This document shows positions 1 through 6,846 of a stretch of 48,775 nt of DNA, piece after piece; the first letter of the stretch is position 1, and every line of letters begins with the position of its first letter. The DNA is from Verrucomicrobiales bacterium (GTDB lineage Bacteria > Verrucomicrobiota > Verrucomicrobiia > Verrucomicrobiales > SLCJ01): contig JAGXGH010000021.1 of assembly GCA_024636835.1 (NCBI GenBank), positions 1-48,775 on the forward strand. Reading direction: 5' to 3'. Position numbers and translations under genes: made by a program. Below the pieces are notes generated by a model, which saw only the letters and a program-made list of their open reading frames with translations, was not told the origin of the DNA and made no database searches.

Positions 1-140
1 AGTTCTGAGGGTCGGGTGTGTTATTGTTGGTTGTTTTCTTTTTTCATAGACGCACAGACTTGCACATCTCGGCCCAACCTTCCATATCCACTAACCAATC
101 ACCGCTACACGGCTCGCCGCGCAGCGGCTCTGTTCAACAA

Positions 141-251
141 GACGCGCCATGACAACCCCTACCATTCGCCCTGTTTAGGTGATTTTGCGCAACTACAACC
201 CTAACCCCGCGTTCAACGATCGCCCTCGGTAGGGGCGCATGCGCTTTGACG
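141..251 (+). repeat. Cassette-like palindromic repeat, copy A
   Basis: This 111-bp copy begins GACGCGCCATGACAACCCC and ends GCGCTTTGACG; a second copy lies at 651-763. The left arm at 145-164 (GCGCCATGACAACCCCTACC) pairs imperfectly with the right arm at 228-244 (GGTAGGGGCGCATGCGC), so the whole unit can fold. Size, imperfect symmetry and position at the edge of a small ORF resemble integron attC sites. A GTTCAAC at 212-218 fits the RYYYAAC core, but I could not find the matching GTTRRRY at the other end, so this is not a canonical attC. Confidence 0.5.
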
Positions 252-260
252 TAGCAAGAA

Positions 261-662
261 ATGGAATCAGACAGCCCTAGTAAATCCCTTCAATTTTTCG
301 CTCATTCGGTGGATTGCAGCGAGGCGATCGATTGGGAACTTGTTCGTGTCACTTTCGATACTGAAATGCCTGATTTCGATGAAGACCATAGGACTACACC
401 GTTCGTTTCACTGAGCGCCAACTTTGAATTCGGCAACGACATCCAAGTGGAGGTTTACGACGGGGAGGACTACCATGGATCAGGTCTTAAGGCTATCAAT
501 CTGTGGCGAGATCAGACTATGCTATTCACAACCTGTGGGCGTAAGTTCAACATTCAATTCAAACTTGAAGACGATGCATTTCGTGAGCTTAATCAGTATC
601 TAGAAGTGCTGCTTCGCTCGGACCTTTCCCCGCAACAAAGCCCAGCAGAAGACGCGCCATGA
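261..662 (+). CDS. Hypothetical acidic protein in a cassette-like unit
   Basis: A 133-residue soluble, acidic protein with no signal peptide or membrane segment; I do not recognise a family. It begins 10 bp after repeat copy A and its stop codon (660-662) lies inside the first bases of repeat copy B, whose start supplies the last codons (E-D-A-P-stop). That arrangement, an ORF filling the space between two like-oriented palindromic repeats, is how promoterless gene cassettes look. No Shine-Dalgarno sequence is evident before the ATG. Function unknown. Confidence 0.55.
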   Translation: MESDSPSKSLQFFAHSVDCSEAIDWELVRVTFDTEMPDFDEDHRTTPFVSLSANFEFGNDIQVEVYDGEDYHGSGLKAINLWRDQTMLFTTCGRKFNIQFKLEDDAFRELNQYLEVLLRSDLSPQQSPAEDAP

Positions 663-763
663 CAACCCCTACCAGTCGCCGTGTTCCAATGCCTTTCCAT
701 TACGACAACCTCAACCCCTCGTTCAACGCTCGCCCTCTGGTAGGGGGCGTATGCGCTTTAACG
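651..763 (+). repeat. Cassette-like palindromic repeat, copy B
   Basis: A 113-bp second copy of the repeat at 141-251, in the same orientation, 510 bp further on. Both ends are near identical to copy A while the middle (about 680-710) differs. The arms 655-675 and 738-756 pair (CCCCTACCA with TGGTAGGGG), one base pair longer than in copy A. It overlaps the last 12 bases of the upstream ORF. Confidence 0.5.
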
Positions 764-786
764 CGCTGCTGGAAATAGAAATAGCA

Positions 787-1122
787 ATGAAGAAACGCCT
801 ATCCCCACGTTATCAAGTTTGGTTGGATGCGCGGGGAAAGTTCCGCCTGTCACATGTCCATATCCAGATGGCGAGAGAGCTCGGCCTCAATCCTAAGAAG
901 TTCGGAAGCCTCGCAAATCACGATCAAGAAAAGTGGAAGTCCCCCTTACCGCAGTTCATAGAGGATCTGTATTTCGAGCGTTTCGGAACGGACCGCCCCA
1001 AAGTGGTCAGGACCATCGAGGAGATTGCACAGAGAAAGAAGCAGAAACGCTCAGAGGCGAATCAAAACCACGAGCCTCTTGCCAACGATTCTGAACAGGA
1101 CCATGACGAAGACCCATTCTGA
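787..1122 (+). CDS. Small conserved hypothetical protein of cassette type
   Basis: A 111-residue protein if started at the ATG at 787 (MKKRLSPRYQVW); an upstream in-frame start at 751 would lie inside repeat copy B and is less likely. The central part (MARELGLNPKKFG, then NHDQEKWKSPLPQFIEDLYF) resembles a small protein family that I remember as widespread in environmental bacteria, often on integron cassettes; that recollection could not be checked. The C-terminus is acidic and low-complexity. No catalytic motif is visible. The gene starts 24 bp after the repeat. Confidence 0.6.
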   Translation: MKKRLSPRYQVWLDARGKFRLSHVHIQMARELGLNPKKFGSLANHDQEKWKSPLPQFIEDLYFERFGTDRPKVVRTIEEIAQRKKQKRSEANQNHEPLANDSEQDHDEDPF

Positions 1123-1227
1123 CCCCCAAACAGATGAATCCAAGGGCCGAAGCCATGGTATGCAACTGCGGACAAGCTCTGGACAGCCAACCTCGCGGTA
1201 CCTACACTTCAAACGTTCCAAAGAAAA

Positions 1228-1386
1228 ATGCCATCGACTTGGAACATCCTATTTGGGCTGGTATTGTGCGTTGTCGCCGTAGTTCTCGGATTCGCAGTGT
1301 GGTTCATGGGGATAACACGCACGAGGAGGTGGAGCAATTCTCGGGATCAGCGACAACGATTGAGAGGCTATCACGACGGCTACTAA
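1228..1386 (+). CDS. 52-residue single-membrane-span protein
   Basis: This short ORF begins MPSTWNILFGLVLCVVAV, giving one hydrophobic segment at residues 6-29, and ends in an Arg-rich polar tail (TRTRRWSNSRDQRQRLRGYHDGY). The clean hydrophobic/basic pattern and a terminator hairpin only 6 bp after the stop argue that it is real. The start is preceded by AAAGAAAA, a weak ribosome site. No homolog is recognised; N-in or N-out topology cannot be decided. Confidence 0.42.
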   Translation: MPSTWNILFGLVLCVVAVVLGFAVWFMGITRTRRWSNSRDQRQRLRGYHDGY

Positions 1387-1391
1387 CCTAA

Positions 1392-1446
1392 AACCCCATT
1401 GAGCCCTTAGCCACGGCAGGTAGCCGGGGTGGGGTTCCTCTTTTTT
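1392..1446 (+). terminator. Nested hairpin terminator 1
   Basis: An outer stem of AAACCCC (1391-1397) with GGGGTT (1431-1436) encloses an inner CGGC-AGGTA-GCCG hairpin (1414-1426) and is followed by TTTTTT (1441-1446). It directly follows the 52-residue ORF. Its core GGCAGGTAGCCGGGGTG and tail TTTTTTAGCTAT recur in the hairpin at 1541-1582. Confidence 0.65.
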
Positions 1447-1540
1447 AGCTATTGTTTAGTCCCAAAAAAAGTGATTTCGGGAGAATGAACCCCAACGTGG
1501 GTATCCCAACGGATACTGATTTCCATAAACCCTGAACCTA

Positions 1541-1582
1541 AAGATCCCATCCCGGCAGGTAGCCGGGGTGATATCTTTTTTT
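1541..1582 (+). terminator. Hairpin terminator 2, relative of terminator 1
   Basis: A perfect CCCGGC-AGGTA-GCCGGG hairpin (1551-1567) is followed by TTTTTTT (1576-1582). Flanking AAGAT and ATCTT extend the stem. No gene precedes it closely, so it may be the remains of a lost cassette end or the end of a small RNA. Confidence 0.55.
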
Positions 1583-1605
1583 AGCTATGTGTTTGAAATC
1601 ATTAT

Positions 1606-1729
1606 TGTCTGCCAAATTCTGCCAAATTTGCTTCCGCTAGCTTCCGTTTATTTCCGCTATACGTAATTTCCGATTTTTGTAAGGTGCTGTTTATGAGTAG
1701 ATTGCGGAAACGAGCGGAAATAAGCGGAA
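1606..1729. repeat. 10-bp-phased direct and inverted heptamers (recombinase arm-site-like)
   Basis: TCTGCCAAAT occurs twice in tandem (10-bp period) near 1608-1628. It is followed by TTCCG(C/T)T at 1632, 1642 and 1652, then by the inverse (A/T)GCGGAA at 1703, 1713 and 1723. Every step within a set is exactly 10 bp, one helical turn, so all sites face the same side of the DNA. The array lies 13 bp inside a tRNA 3'-end fragment (1743-1765), where arm-type integrase sites are expected. A comparable array follows tRNA-Thr at 24713. The binding protein is not identified. Confidence 0.55.
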
Positions 1730-1742
1730 AGTCGATTACGTT

Positions 1743-1765
1743 TTCGAATCCCGTACGGGTCGCCA
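1743..1765 (+). other. tRNA 3'-end fragment, putative attachment site
   Basis: TTCGAAT is a T-loop, CCCGT the 3' half of a T-stem, ACGGGTC a 7-nt acceptor strand, then G-CCA. No 5' half of a tRNA precedes it. This is what remains at the far end when an element integrates into a tRNA gene and rebuilds the gene at its other end, which would lie left of this window. The host tRNA should start GACCCGT; its identity cannot be told. Confidence 0.55.
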
Positions 1766-1967
1766 TTTCTCCCCATATTCCACAAGGGTTGAGAGATTAG
1801 AAAGTTTTCACCAAGGTTTGAAGGAAGACCCGGCAATCAACCTTGGGTTCGCTGATACCTCTGCAGTCTTGGATACTTTCATCACTTCAGGAAGGAACCC
1901 ATTTTACCGCCCCCTGTCCTTTCTGATTAATAGTCACAGACGCGCAAAGCGCATTCCTCCCGCCCCC

Positions 1968-2777
1968 CTACTCCTCCGGCTTTTTCGGAAGGGCGTCGAG
2001 CGACTCAAGAATCTGACGAGCAATCGCCTCCCTCTTGAAGAGATCATCGACTCTGTTCGGGGTGTCGATATTTAGCGCAAAGAACACACTTCCTTCGGGG
2101 CGCTCCACCCACCCGACCCACCAGCCAACAGTGCCGCTCCATCCGGTTTTACCACGCAGTATCCAGTCGCTACCAGCTCCAAGGAGCATCACATCCTTGA
2201 CTAAGCGCTGATTCGCCACACTGAAGGGCAATTTGTTCCGATAGAGCCGCTGAAGAAAATCGATCTGCTCGTAGGCGGAAATCGCCAAGTTGCCCTCGAC
2301 CCAGAATGGCGACTCTCCGGTCGGGTCAGCATTCCCGTAAGCAATTTTTTTCAGATATTCGCGCTCCCGCTCTTCACCGAGAGCCTTCTCAAAAGTCTGA
2401 TAAACCCAGACCACTGAATGCCTCATCGACGAGCGGAGGGTCTGATCGCGGTTCCACGCCTCATAGCCTCGCTTCACGCCATCCCAAGGGATGACCTGAA
2501 ATTCATCGCGCAATACACCAGCATCCAAAGCAAACAAGGCATGCGGTATCTTGAAGGTCGATGCGGGCGAGAGCTGAGTTTTCGCTCTCTCTAGATTGAA
2601 CACATACGACCCTGCCGCCCCCTTGCGCTCATCCACCACGACGATCGTACCCACCGCGTCAAATTTCGCGAATACGGCCTCCCAATCTTGGCGAACCGTG
2701 ACATCATCTTGTCCGCTCACCACACACGCGAATACAAAAAATAGCGTGGCAGTGAGCTGACGGTAGATAGCGGTCAT
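1968..2777 (-). CDS. Class D (OXA-type) beta-lactamase
   Basis: A 269-residue exported serine beta-lactamase, expected to hydrolyse penicillins in the periplasm through an acyl-enzyme. A hydrophobic leader spans residues 6-20; C18 could make it a lipoprotein. The class D signatures are in order: S73-T-F-K76 (nucleophile and the lysine normally carboxylated), S121-V-V, Y147-G-N, W159 in SPFW, and K210-T-G followed by WWVGW at 219-223. Length is normal for the class. The ATG at 2777 is the only sensible start. It lies about 200 bp from a putative island end but faces toward it, and has no partner gene. Whether it gives resistance cannot be told from sequence. Confidence 0.93.
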   Translation of the reverse strand: MTAIYRQLTATLFFVFACVVSGQDDVTVRQDWEAVFAKFDAVGTIVVVDERKGAAGSYVFNLERAKTQLSPASTFKIPHALFALDAGVLRDEFQVIPWDGVKRGYEAWNRDQTLRSSMRHSVVWVYQTFEKALGEEREREYLKKIAYGNADPTGESPFWVEGNLAISAYEQIDFLQRLYRNKLPFSVANQRLVKDVMLLGAGSDWILRGKTGWSGTVGWWVGWVERPEGSVFFALNIDTPNRVDDLFKREAIARQILESLDALPKKPEE

Positions 2778-2838
2778 TTAGTCTAAGAGATCCAGAGCGG
2801 ATGCTATCTCCCACCCTGAAAATGTTAGCCAGTAAAGA

Positions 2839-3336
2839 CTAGCGCAAGCCTTCGAGCGCGGCCTTCACCTTGGCGAAATCCGGCATGTCACCGGGCGACT
2901 CAAGCACTTCGGCGTGAGCCACGGTGCCGTCTTTGGCGATGACGAATGCCGAGCGCTTGGACACTCCGCTGAGCGGTAGGTTTTTCTCCGGCAAGAAGCT
3001 GTCGTATGCCACGCCGTATGCACGGGCGACGCTATGATCGTAATCGCTCACGAGACGCATTTTAATGCCTTCTTTCTCCGCCCATGCTGCCTGCGCGAAT
3101 GGCGAGTCACCGCTGATACCGATCACGCTCGCACCAAGCGCTTCGTATTCGGAATAACTCGCTGTGATCTCGCAGAATTCCGTGGTGCAAACGCCGGTGA
3201 ATGCGGCGGGGACGAAGAGAAGAACGACGGGGCCGTTCTGCAGAGCGGACTCAAGAGAGACCATCTCCGGGCCGTTTTCACCCATGCTGGAGAGATTGAA
3301 ATTCGGGGCTGCTGATCCTGTAGTTAGTGTGCTCAT
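2839..3336 (-). CDS. Peroxiredoxin (AhpC/TSA family)
   Basis: A 165-residue cytosolic thiol peroxidase that reduces H2O2 or organic peroxides. The start is placed at ATG 3336 (MSTLTTGSAAPNF); an upstream TTG at 3351 is possible but weak. The active-site motif P43-A-A-F-T-G-V-C50 carries the peroxidatic cysteine, with C55 five residues later, in the style of AhpE/Prx5-like enzymes. The thioredoxin fold is complete to the C-terminus. It stands alone, between the beta-lactamase and a divergent small membrane protein gene. Confidence 0.93.
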   Translation of the reverse strand: MSTLTTGSAAPNFNLSSMGENGPEMVSLESALQNGPVVLLFVPAAFTGVCTTEFCEITASYSEYEALGASVIGISGDSPFAQAAWAEKEGIKMRLVSDYDHSVARAYGVAYDSFLPEKNLPLSGVSKRSAFVIAKDGTVAHAEVLESPGDMPDFAKVKAALEGLR

Positions 3337-3479
3337 AGTGATGTTTTGCAACCATACGCGCTCGGGATCAAGCTAGGGTTCAGAAATTCGACACCAAACG
3401 AGTCGAATTTAGACGAATCCATCCAATCGCCCAGCAAGCGCGTTATGTTCATTGTTAGAGAGCCTCCACAACACAAAAC

Positions 3480-3737
3480 ATGGGAATCATATCTTGGATC
3501 ATATTCGGCCTCATTGCGGGGGTCATCGCTAAGCTCATCATGCCAGGAAAAGATCCCGGCGGATGCATCATCACCAGCCTGCTAGGAATCGTCGGCGCGA
3601 CTGTCGGCGGATGGCTCGGAACTATTTTCGGCTGGGGCAAGGCCGACAGCTTCAGCCTCGGCAGCTTCGGTGTGGCCATCGTTGGTGCCATCGTCGTTCT
3701 TCTCATCTACCGCGCGTTCGCCGGAAAGAAGGACTAG
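3480..3737 (+). CDS. GlsB/YeaQ/YmgE family membrane protein
   Basis: An 85-residue integral membrane protein with three Gly-rich spans (about residues 3-22, 28-52 and 60-79) and the family's PG(K/R)DPGG-like loop (PGKDPGGCI at 22-30). The family is linked to general stress responses; the biochemical role is unknown. It ends in a short charged tail (AGKKD). Diverges from the peroxiredoxin gene and precedes avtA by 85 bp. Confidence 0.93.
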   Translation: MGIISWIIFGLIAGVIAKLIMPGKDPGGCIITSLLGIVGATVGGWLGTIFGWGKADSFSLGSFGVAIVGAIVVLLIYRAFAGKKD

Positions 3738-3822
3738 CTGCTGACTCCATTCGGCAAATCGCTTGCGTCACCGTGCAATCGACCAGAGAATTTAGCTTCG
3801 TCCACACGCTAAATTCATTCCC

Positions 3823-5118
3823 ATGAAGCTTTCTAAATCCACTCTAGGAACCCACATTGCATCAACCAGCGGTATCGAAGTCCTGATGGACGACCTCGGC
3901 AAGGCGATGGCCGAGGGTGGAGAAAACATCAAAATGCTCGGCGGTGGGAATCCTGCGCACATCCCCGCGGTGGCAGAACTCTGGCGTAAGCGTATGACTG
4001 AAATCCTCGCCGAACCGGGACAGTTCGAGCGGATGATGGGCAACTACGATCCTCCGGCAGGTAACGCGAAATTCATCGAGGCGCTCGCCGACATGCTGCG
4101 CCGCGAATACGGCTGGAACATCACACCGGAGAACATCGCCGTCACCAGCGGCGGACAGGTTGGCTTCTTCTATCTCTTCAATCTGCTCGCCGGAGAAATG
4201 CCCGAAGGCCCGATAAAGCGCGTGCTTCTCCCTGTGGTACCAGAATACATCGGCTACGCCAACCAAGGCGCGTGCGGGAACATTTTCGATGCTCGTCATC
4301 CCTTGATCAGCCACCCTGCGCCGCATCGCTTCAAATACGGCATCAATTTCGACAAACTCGACCTCGACCCAACGAAGCACGCCGCGGTGTGCCTTTCCCG
4401 TCCGACCAACCCGACCGGAAACGTCGTCACCGATGAAGAGGTCAACAAACTTTCCGAACTCTGCAAAGAAGCCGGCATCCCATTGATCATCGACGGCGCC
4501 TACGGCACGCCTTTCCCGAACATCATGTTCACCGAGGCCAACCCAATCTGGGACGAGCACATCGTCCTCACACTCAGCCTTTCAAAGATCGGCCTGCCCG
4601 GCACGCGCACCGCCGTCATCATCGCCAATAAAGAAATCGCCGCCGCGGTGCGCTCGCAGACTGCCATCGTCGGCCTTGCAAACGGTAACGTCGGGCAAGT
4701 CATCATGCGCCCGTTGATAGCATCCGGTGAAGTGCTCACTCTGAGCAACGACGTCGTAAAACCGTTCTACAAAAAGCAGTCGGACTTCGCACTAAATTGC
4801 GTCGACGAACTTCTCGATGCCGACATGGACTATCACATCCACGTCAGCGAAGGCGCATTGTTCCTTTGGTTCTGGTTTCGCAACCTACCGATCAGTTCGC
4901 AGGAACTTTACCAGCGTTTGAAAGCGCGCGACGTGCTCGTTGTCCCGGGCGAACACTTCTTCTTTGGCCTTCCCAGTGAAGACACAGAACCATGGAGACA
5001 CCGCCACGAGTGTATCCGCGTCTCCTTCGCCATGCCCGAAGAGAAAGTTCGCGAAGGCATCCGCATCATCGGTGAACAAGCCAAGGCTGCCTACGCCGCA
5101 GTAGAGAGTATAAAGTAG
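3823..5118 (+). CDS. avtA: Valine-pyruvate transaminase
   Basis: A 431-residue fold-type I PLP aminotransferase. Near full-length similarity to E. coli AvtA is evident to the eye: the N-terminal MLGGGNPAHIP (38-48), NYDPPAG, LFPLxPEYIGY-like LLPVVPEYIGY, SRPTNPTGN (192-200), IIDGAYGTPFP with D224, and LSLSKIGLPGTR carrying the Schiff-base K255 and R262. It exchanges the amino group between alanine and 2-ketoisovalerate (valine) in the cytosol. Length matches the family. It heads a same-strand series with the DUF456 and UROD-like genes, though 60-bp gaps leave co-transcription open. Confidence 0.95.
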   Translation: MKLSKSTLGTHIASTSGIEVLMDDLGKAMAEGGENIKMLGGGNPAHIPAVAELWRKRMTEILAEPGQFERMMGNYDPPAGNAKFIEALADMLRREYGWNITPENIAVTSGGQVGFFYLFNLLAGEMPEGPIKRVLLPVVPEYIGYANQGACGNIFDARHPLISHPAPHRFKYGINFDKLDLDPTKHAAVCLSRPTNPTGNVVTDEEVNKLSELCKEAGIPLIIDGAYGTPFPNIMFTEANPIWDEHIVLTLSLSKIGLPGTRTAVIIANKEIAAAVRSQTAIVGLANGNVGQVIMRPLIASGEVLTLSNDVVKPFYKKQSDFALNCVDELLDADMDYHIHVSEGALFLWFWFRNLPISSQELYQRLKARDVLVVPGEHFFFGLPSEDTEPWRHRHECIRVSFAMPEEKVREGIRIIGEQAKAAYAAVESIK

Positions 5119-5180
5119 AAGGTATATTGTATAGAGGGTCTGCCCTAAACCCATCTATTCTCTATCAGTCTTAACTCTAA

Positions 5181-5687
5181 ATTCCCATCGAACTCACTAT
5201 CGACATCGTCGGCTGGACTCTTACCAGCGTGCTACTCATTATCGGCTTTATCGGTGCAGCGCTTCCCGCGCTTCCCGGCACCGCCATTATTATGGGTGCA
5301 AGCGTGATCCACCACTTCATCCTTGGTGCCGATCAAAGCCCCGGCTGGGTTGGCTACACGATTCTCGCGCTTCTTCTCATCCTCTCCTACGTGCTGGAAT
5401 TCCTCGCCTCATCGGCAGGGGCGAAGCGATTCGGCTCTACGAAGGCGGGGATTTGGGGAGCACTCGTCGGCGGCATTGTCGGACTTTTCTTCGGGCTACC
5501 CGGACTCATACTCGGCCCGGTGCTCGGTGCCTTCCTCGCCGAAACCACCATCGCCAAACAGACCTTAAAGAACTCAGCCAACGCCTCTCATGGCGCGTTC
5601 TGGGGAGTCATCGCCGGCGCACTCATCAAACTCGTCTGCGCCTTCCTCATGATCTGCACATTCTTCATCGATGCTCTATGGCTGTGA
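5181..5687 (+). CDS. DUF456 family membrane protein (start uncertain)
   Basis: Hydrophobic protein with the DUF456 pattern: an ALPALPGT turn after the first span and Gly-rich internal repeats (GGIVGLFFGLPGLILGP). The first ordinary start is GTG at 5229 (152 aa), but the first membrane span clearly begins upstream (IDIVGWTLTSVLL). The frame opens right after TAA at 5178-5180, so the natural start would be ATT at 5181 (168 aa) or another non-standard codon. Either ATT is used or a base differs from the real genome. Function unknown; 30 bp upstream of the UROD-like gene. Confidence 0.8.
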   Translation: MPIELTIDIVGWTLTSVLLIIGFIGAALPALPGTAIIMGASVIHHFILGADQSPGWVGYTILALLLILSYVLEFLASSAGAKRFGSTKAGIWGALVGGIVGLFFGLPGLILGPVLGAFLAETTIAKQTLKNSANASHGAFWGVIAGALIKLVCAFLMICTFFIDALWL

Positions 5688-5717
5688 GATTATTGGAAGT
5701 TTAACCATCGACTCATC

Positions 5718-6713
5718 ATGACCCCAAAAGAACGCTACGATGCTCTCCTTGCTGGCGAAGATTTTGATTTTCACCCCCGCATCCCGATCGTCATGCAATA
5801 CGCGGCCGAATACATCGGCAGTAACTACGGTGCCTTCGCCAGCGACTACCGCATCCTCGTCGAGGCCAATATCCGCTGCGCCGAAGATTTCGGTTTCGAC
5901 CAGCTCAGCTGCATTTCCGACCCCTACCGTGAGACTGCCGGGCTCGGGGGCGAGATCATCTTTCACAAAAATTCCGTGCCGGAATGCCTCCGCCTACCGC
6001 TCGATGACATTGAGGAAATTGCGCAGCTGTCGGTTCCCGACCCAGAGGCCGCACCGAGGATGCGCGACCGCATCGATGCCGTCCGGCTTTACAAGGAACG
6101 AATCGGAAGTCACTACAGCATCCTCGGTTGGGTGGAAGGGCCGGCCGCTCTCGCCGGAGATGTCCGCGGGCTTTCCGATTTTTTGATGGATCTGCTGGAT
6201 GAACCCGAGGCTACCTCCGAGTTGCTCGATCTTTGCACGGAAACCTCGATTCGATTTGCTCTGGCCCAGATTGAGGCGGGAGCGGATACCATTGGCGTCG
6301 GCGATGCGATTTGCAGCCAGATTTCCGGCAGCACCTATGCCGAGTTGATCCAGCCGCGACAACGTAGGCTATTCGAAGCCATCCAAGGGGCGGGTGCACG
6401 CGTGCGCCTTCACATATGCGGACAGACCAAGCACCTTTGGCCCAGCTTAGCCGAACTGCCTTACGATATTTTCGATGTCGACCACATGGTCGATATGGAC
6501 GCCGCGCGCCAAACCATGCCGGAAGCGGTTCTCTCTGGTAATCATGACCCCGTCTCGGATATTCTTAACGGTATGCCGGCTACGATTCGCGAAAAAACCT
6601 TGGCTTGCCGCAAGAGCGCCGGTCGACGCTTTATGGTCAATGCGGGTTGCGAAATCCCGTCCAAGACCGCCAATGAAAACCTCAAGGCACTTTGCGAGCC
6701 TTTGCCCGTTTAA
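5718..6713 (+). CDS. Uroporphyrinogen decarboxylase / MtaA-like family protein
   Basis: A 331-residue TIM-barrel protein of the URO-D superfamily. It carries H232-I-C234 (RLHICGQT) and a late C311 (NAGCEIP), the zinc-ligand pattern of corrinoid-dependent methyltransferases such as MtaA/MtbA rather than of HemE, which lacks these cysteines. The N-terminus MTPKERYDALLAGED is typical of the family. I infer a methyl-group transfer role, substrate unknown; no corrinoid protein gene is adjacent. Starts 30 bp after the DUF456 gene, so probably co-transcribed. Confidence 0.85.
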   Translation: MTPKERYDALLAGEDFDFHPRIPIVMQYAAEYIGSNYGAFASDYRILVEANIRCAEDFGFDQLSCISDPYRETAGLGGEIIFHKNSVPECLRLPLDDIEEIAQLSVPDPEAAPRMRDRIDAVRLYKERIGSHYSILGWVEGPAALAGDVRGLSDFLMDLLDEPEATSELLDLCTETSIRFALAQIEAGADTIGVGDAICSQISGSTYAELIQPRQRRLFEAIQGAGARVRLHICGQTKHLWPSLAELPYDIFDVDHMVDMDAARQTMPEAVLSGNHDPVSDILNGMPATIREKTLACRKSAGRRFMVNAGCEIPSKTANENLKALCEPLPV

Positions 6714-6745
6714 ATCCTATGGTTGGAATACAATCTTGAAGGATA

Positions 6746-6800
6746 CAATCTTGGACATCCATAATTCGAGAGCAGGGCATCAGTGTCCTGAATCACTTCT
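6746..6800 (+). repeat. 55-bp repeat upstream of the secreted-protein gene
   Basis: CAATCTTGGACA...CATAATTCG...GCAT...TCCTGA..TCACTTC aligns without gaps over 55 bp to 9376-9430. It lies 46 bp before the start codon of the gene at 6847. The other copy is upstream of lysS. It could be a shared control element or simply a dispersed repeat. Confidence 0.55.
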
Positions 6801-6846
6801 CCGCTATTTCGTCTCTGAAACAAACTGTCTACACCCGTTTAGAACC

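Noticed and set aside
1818..2075. 85-codon frame near the beta-lactamase
   Set aside because: Overlaps the 3' end of the lactamase gene and has no recognisable features.
6475..6846. Upstream extension of the secreted 788-residue protein
   Set aside because: It overlaps the UROD-like gene in another frame and would bury the signal peptide.
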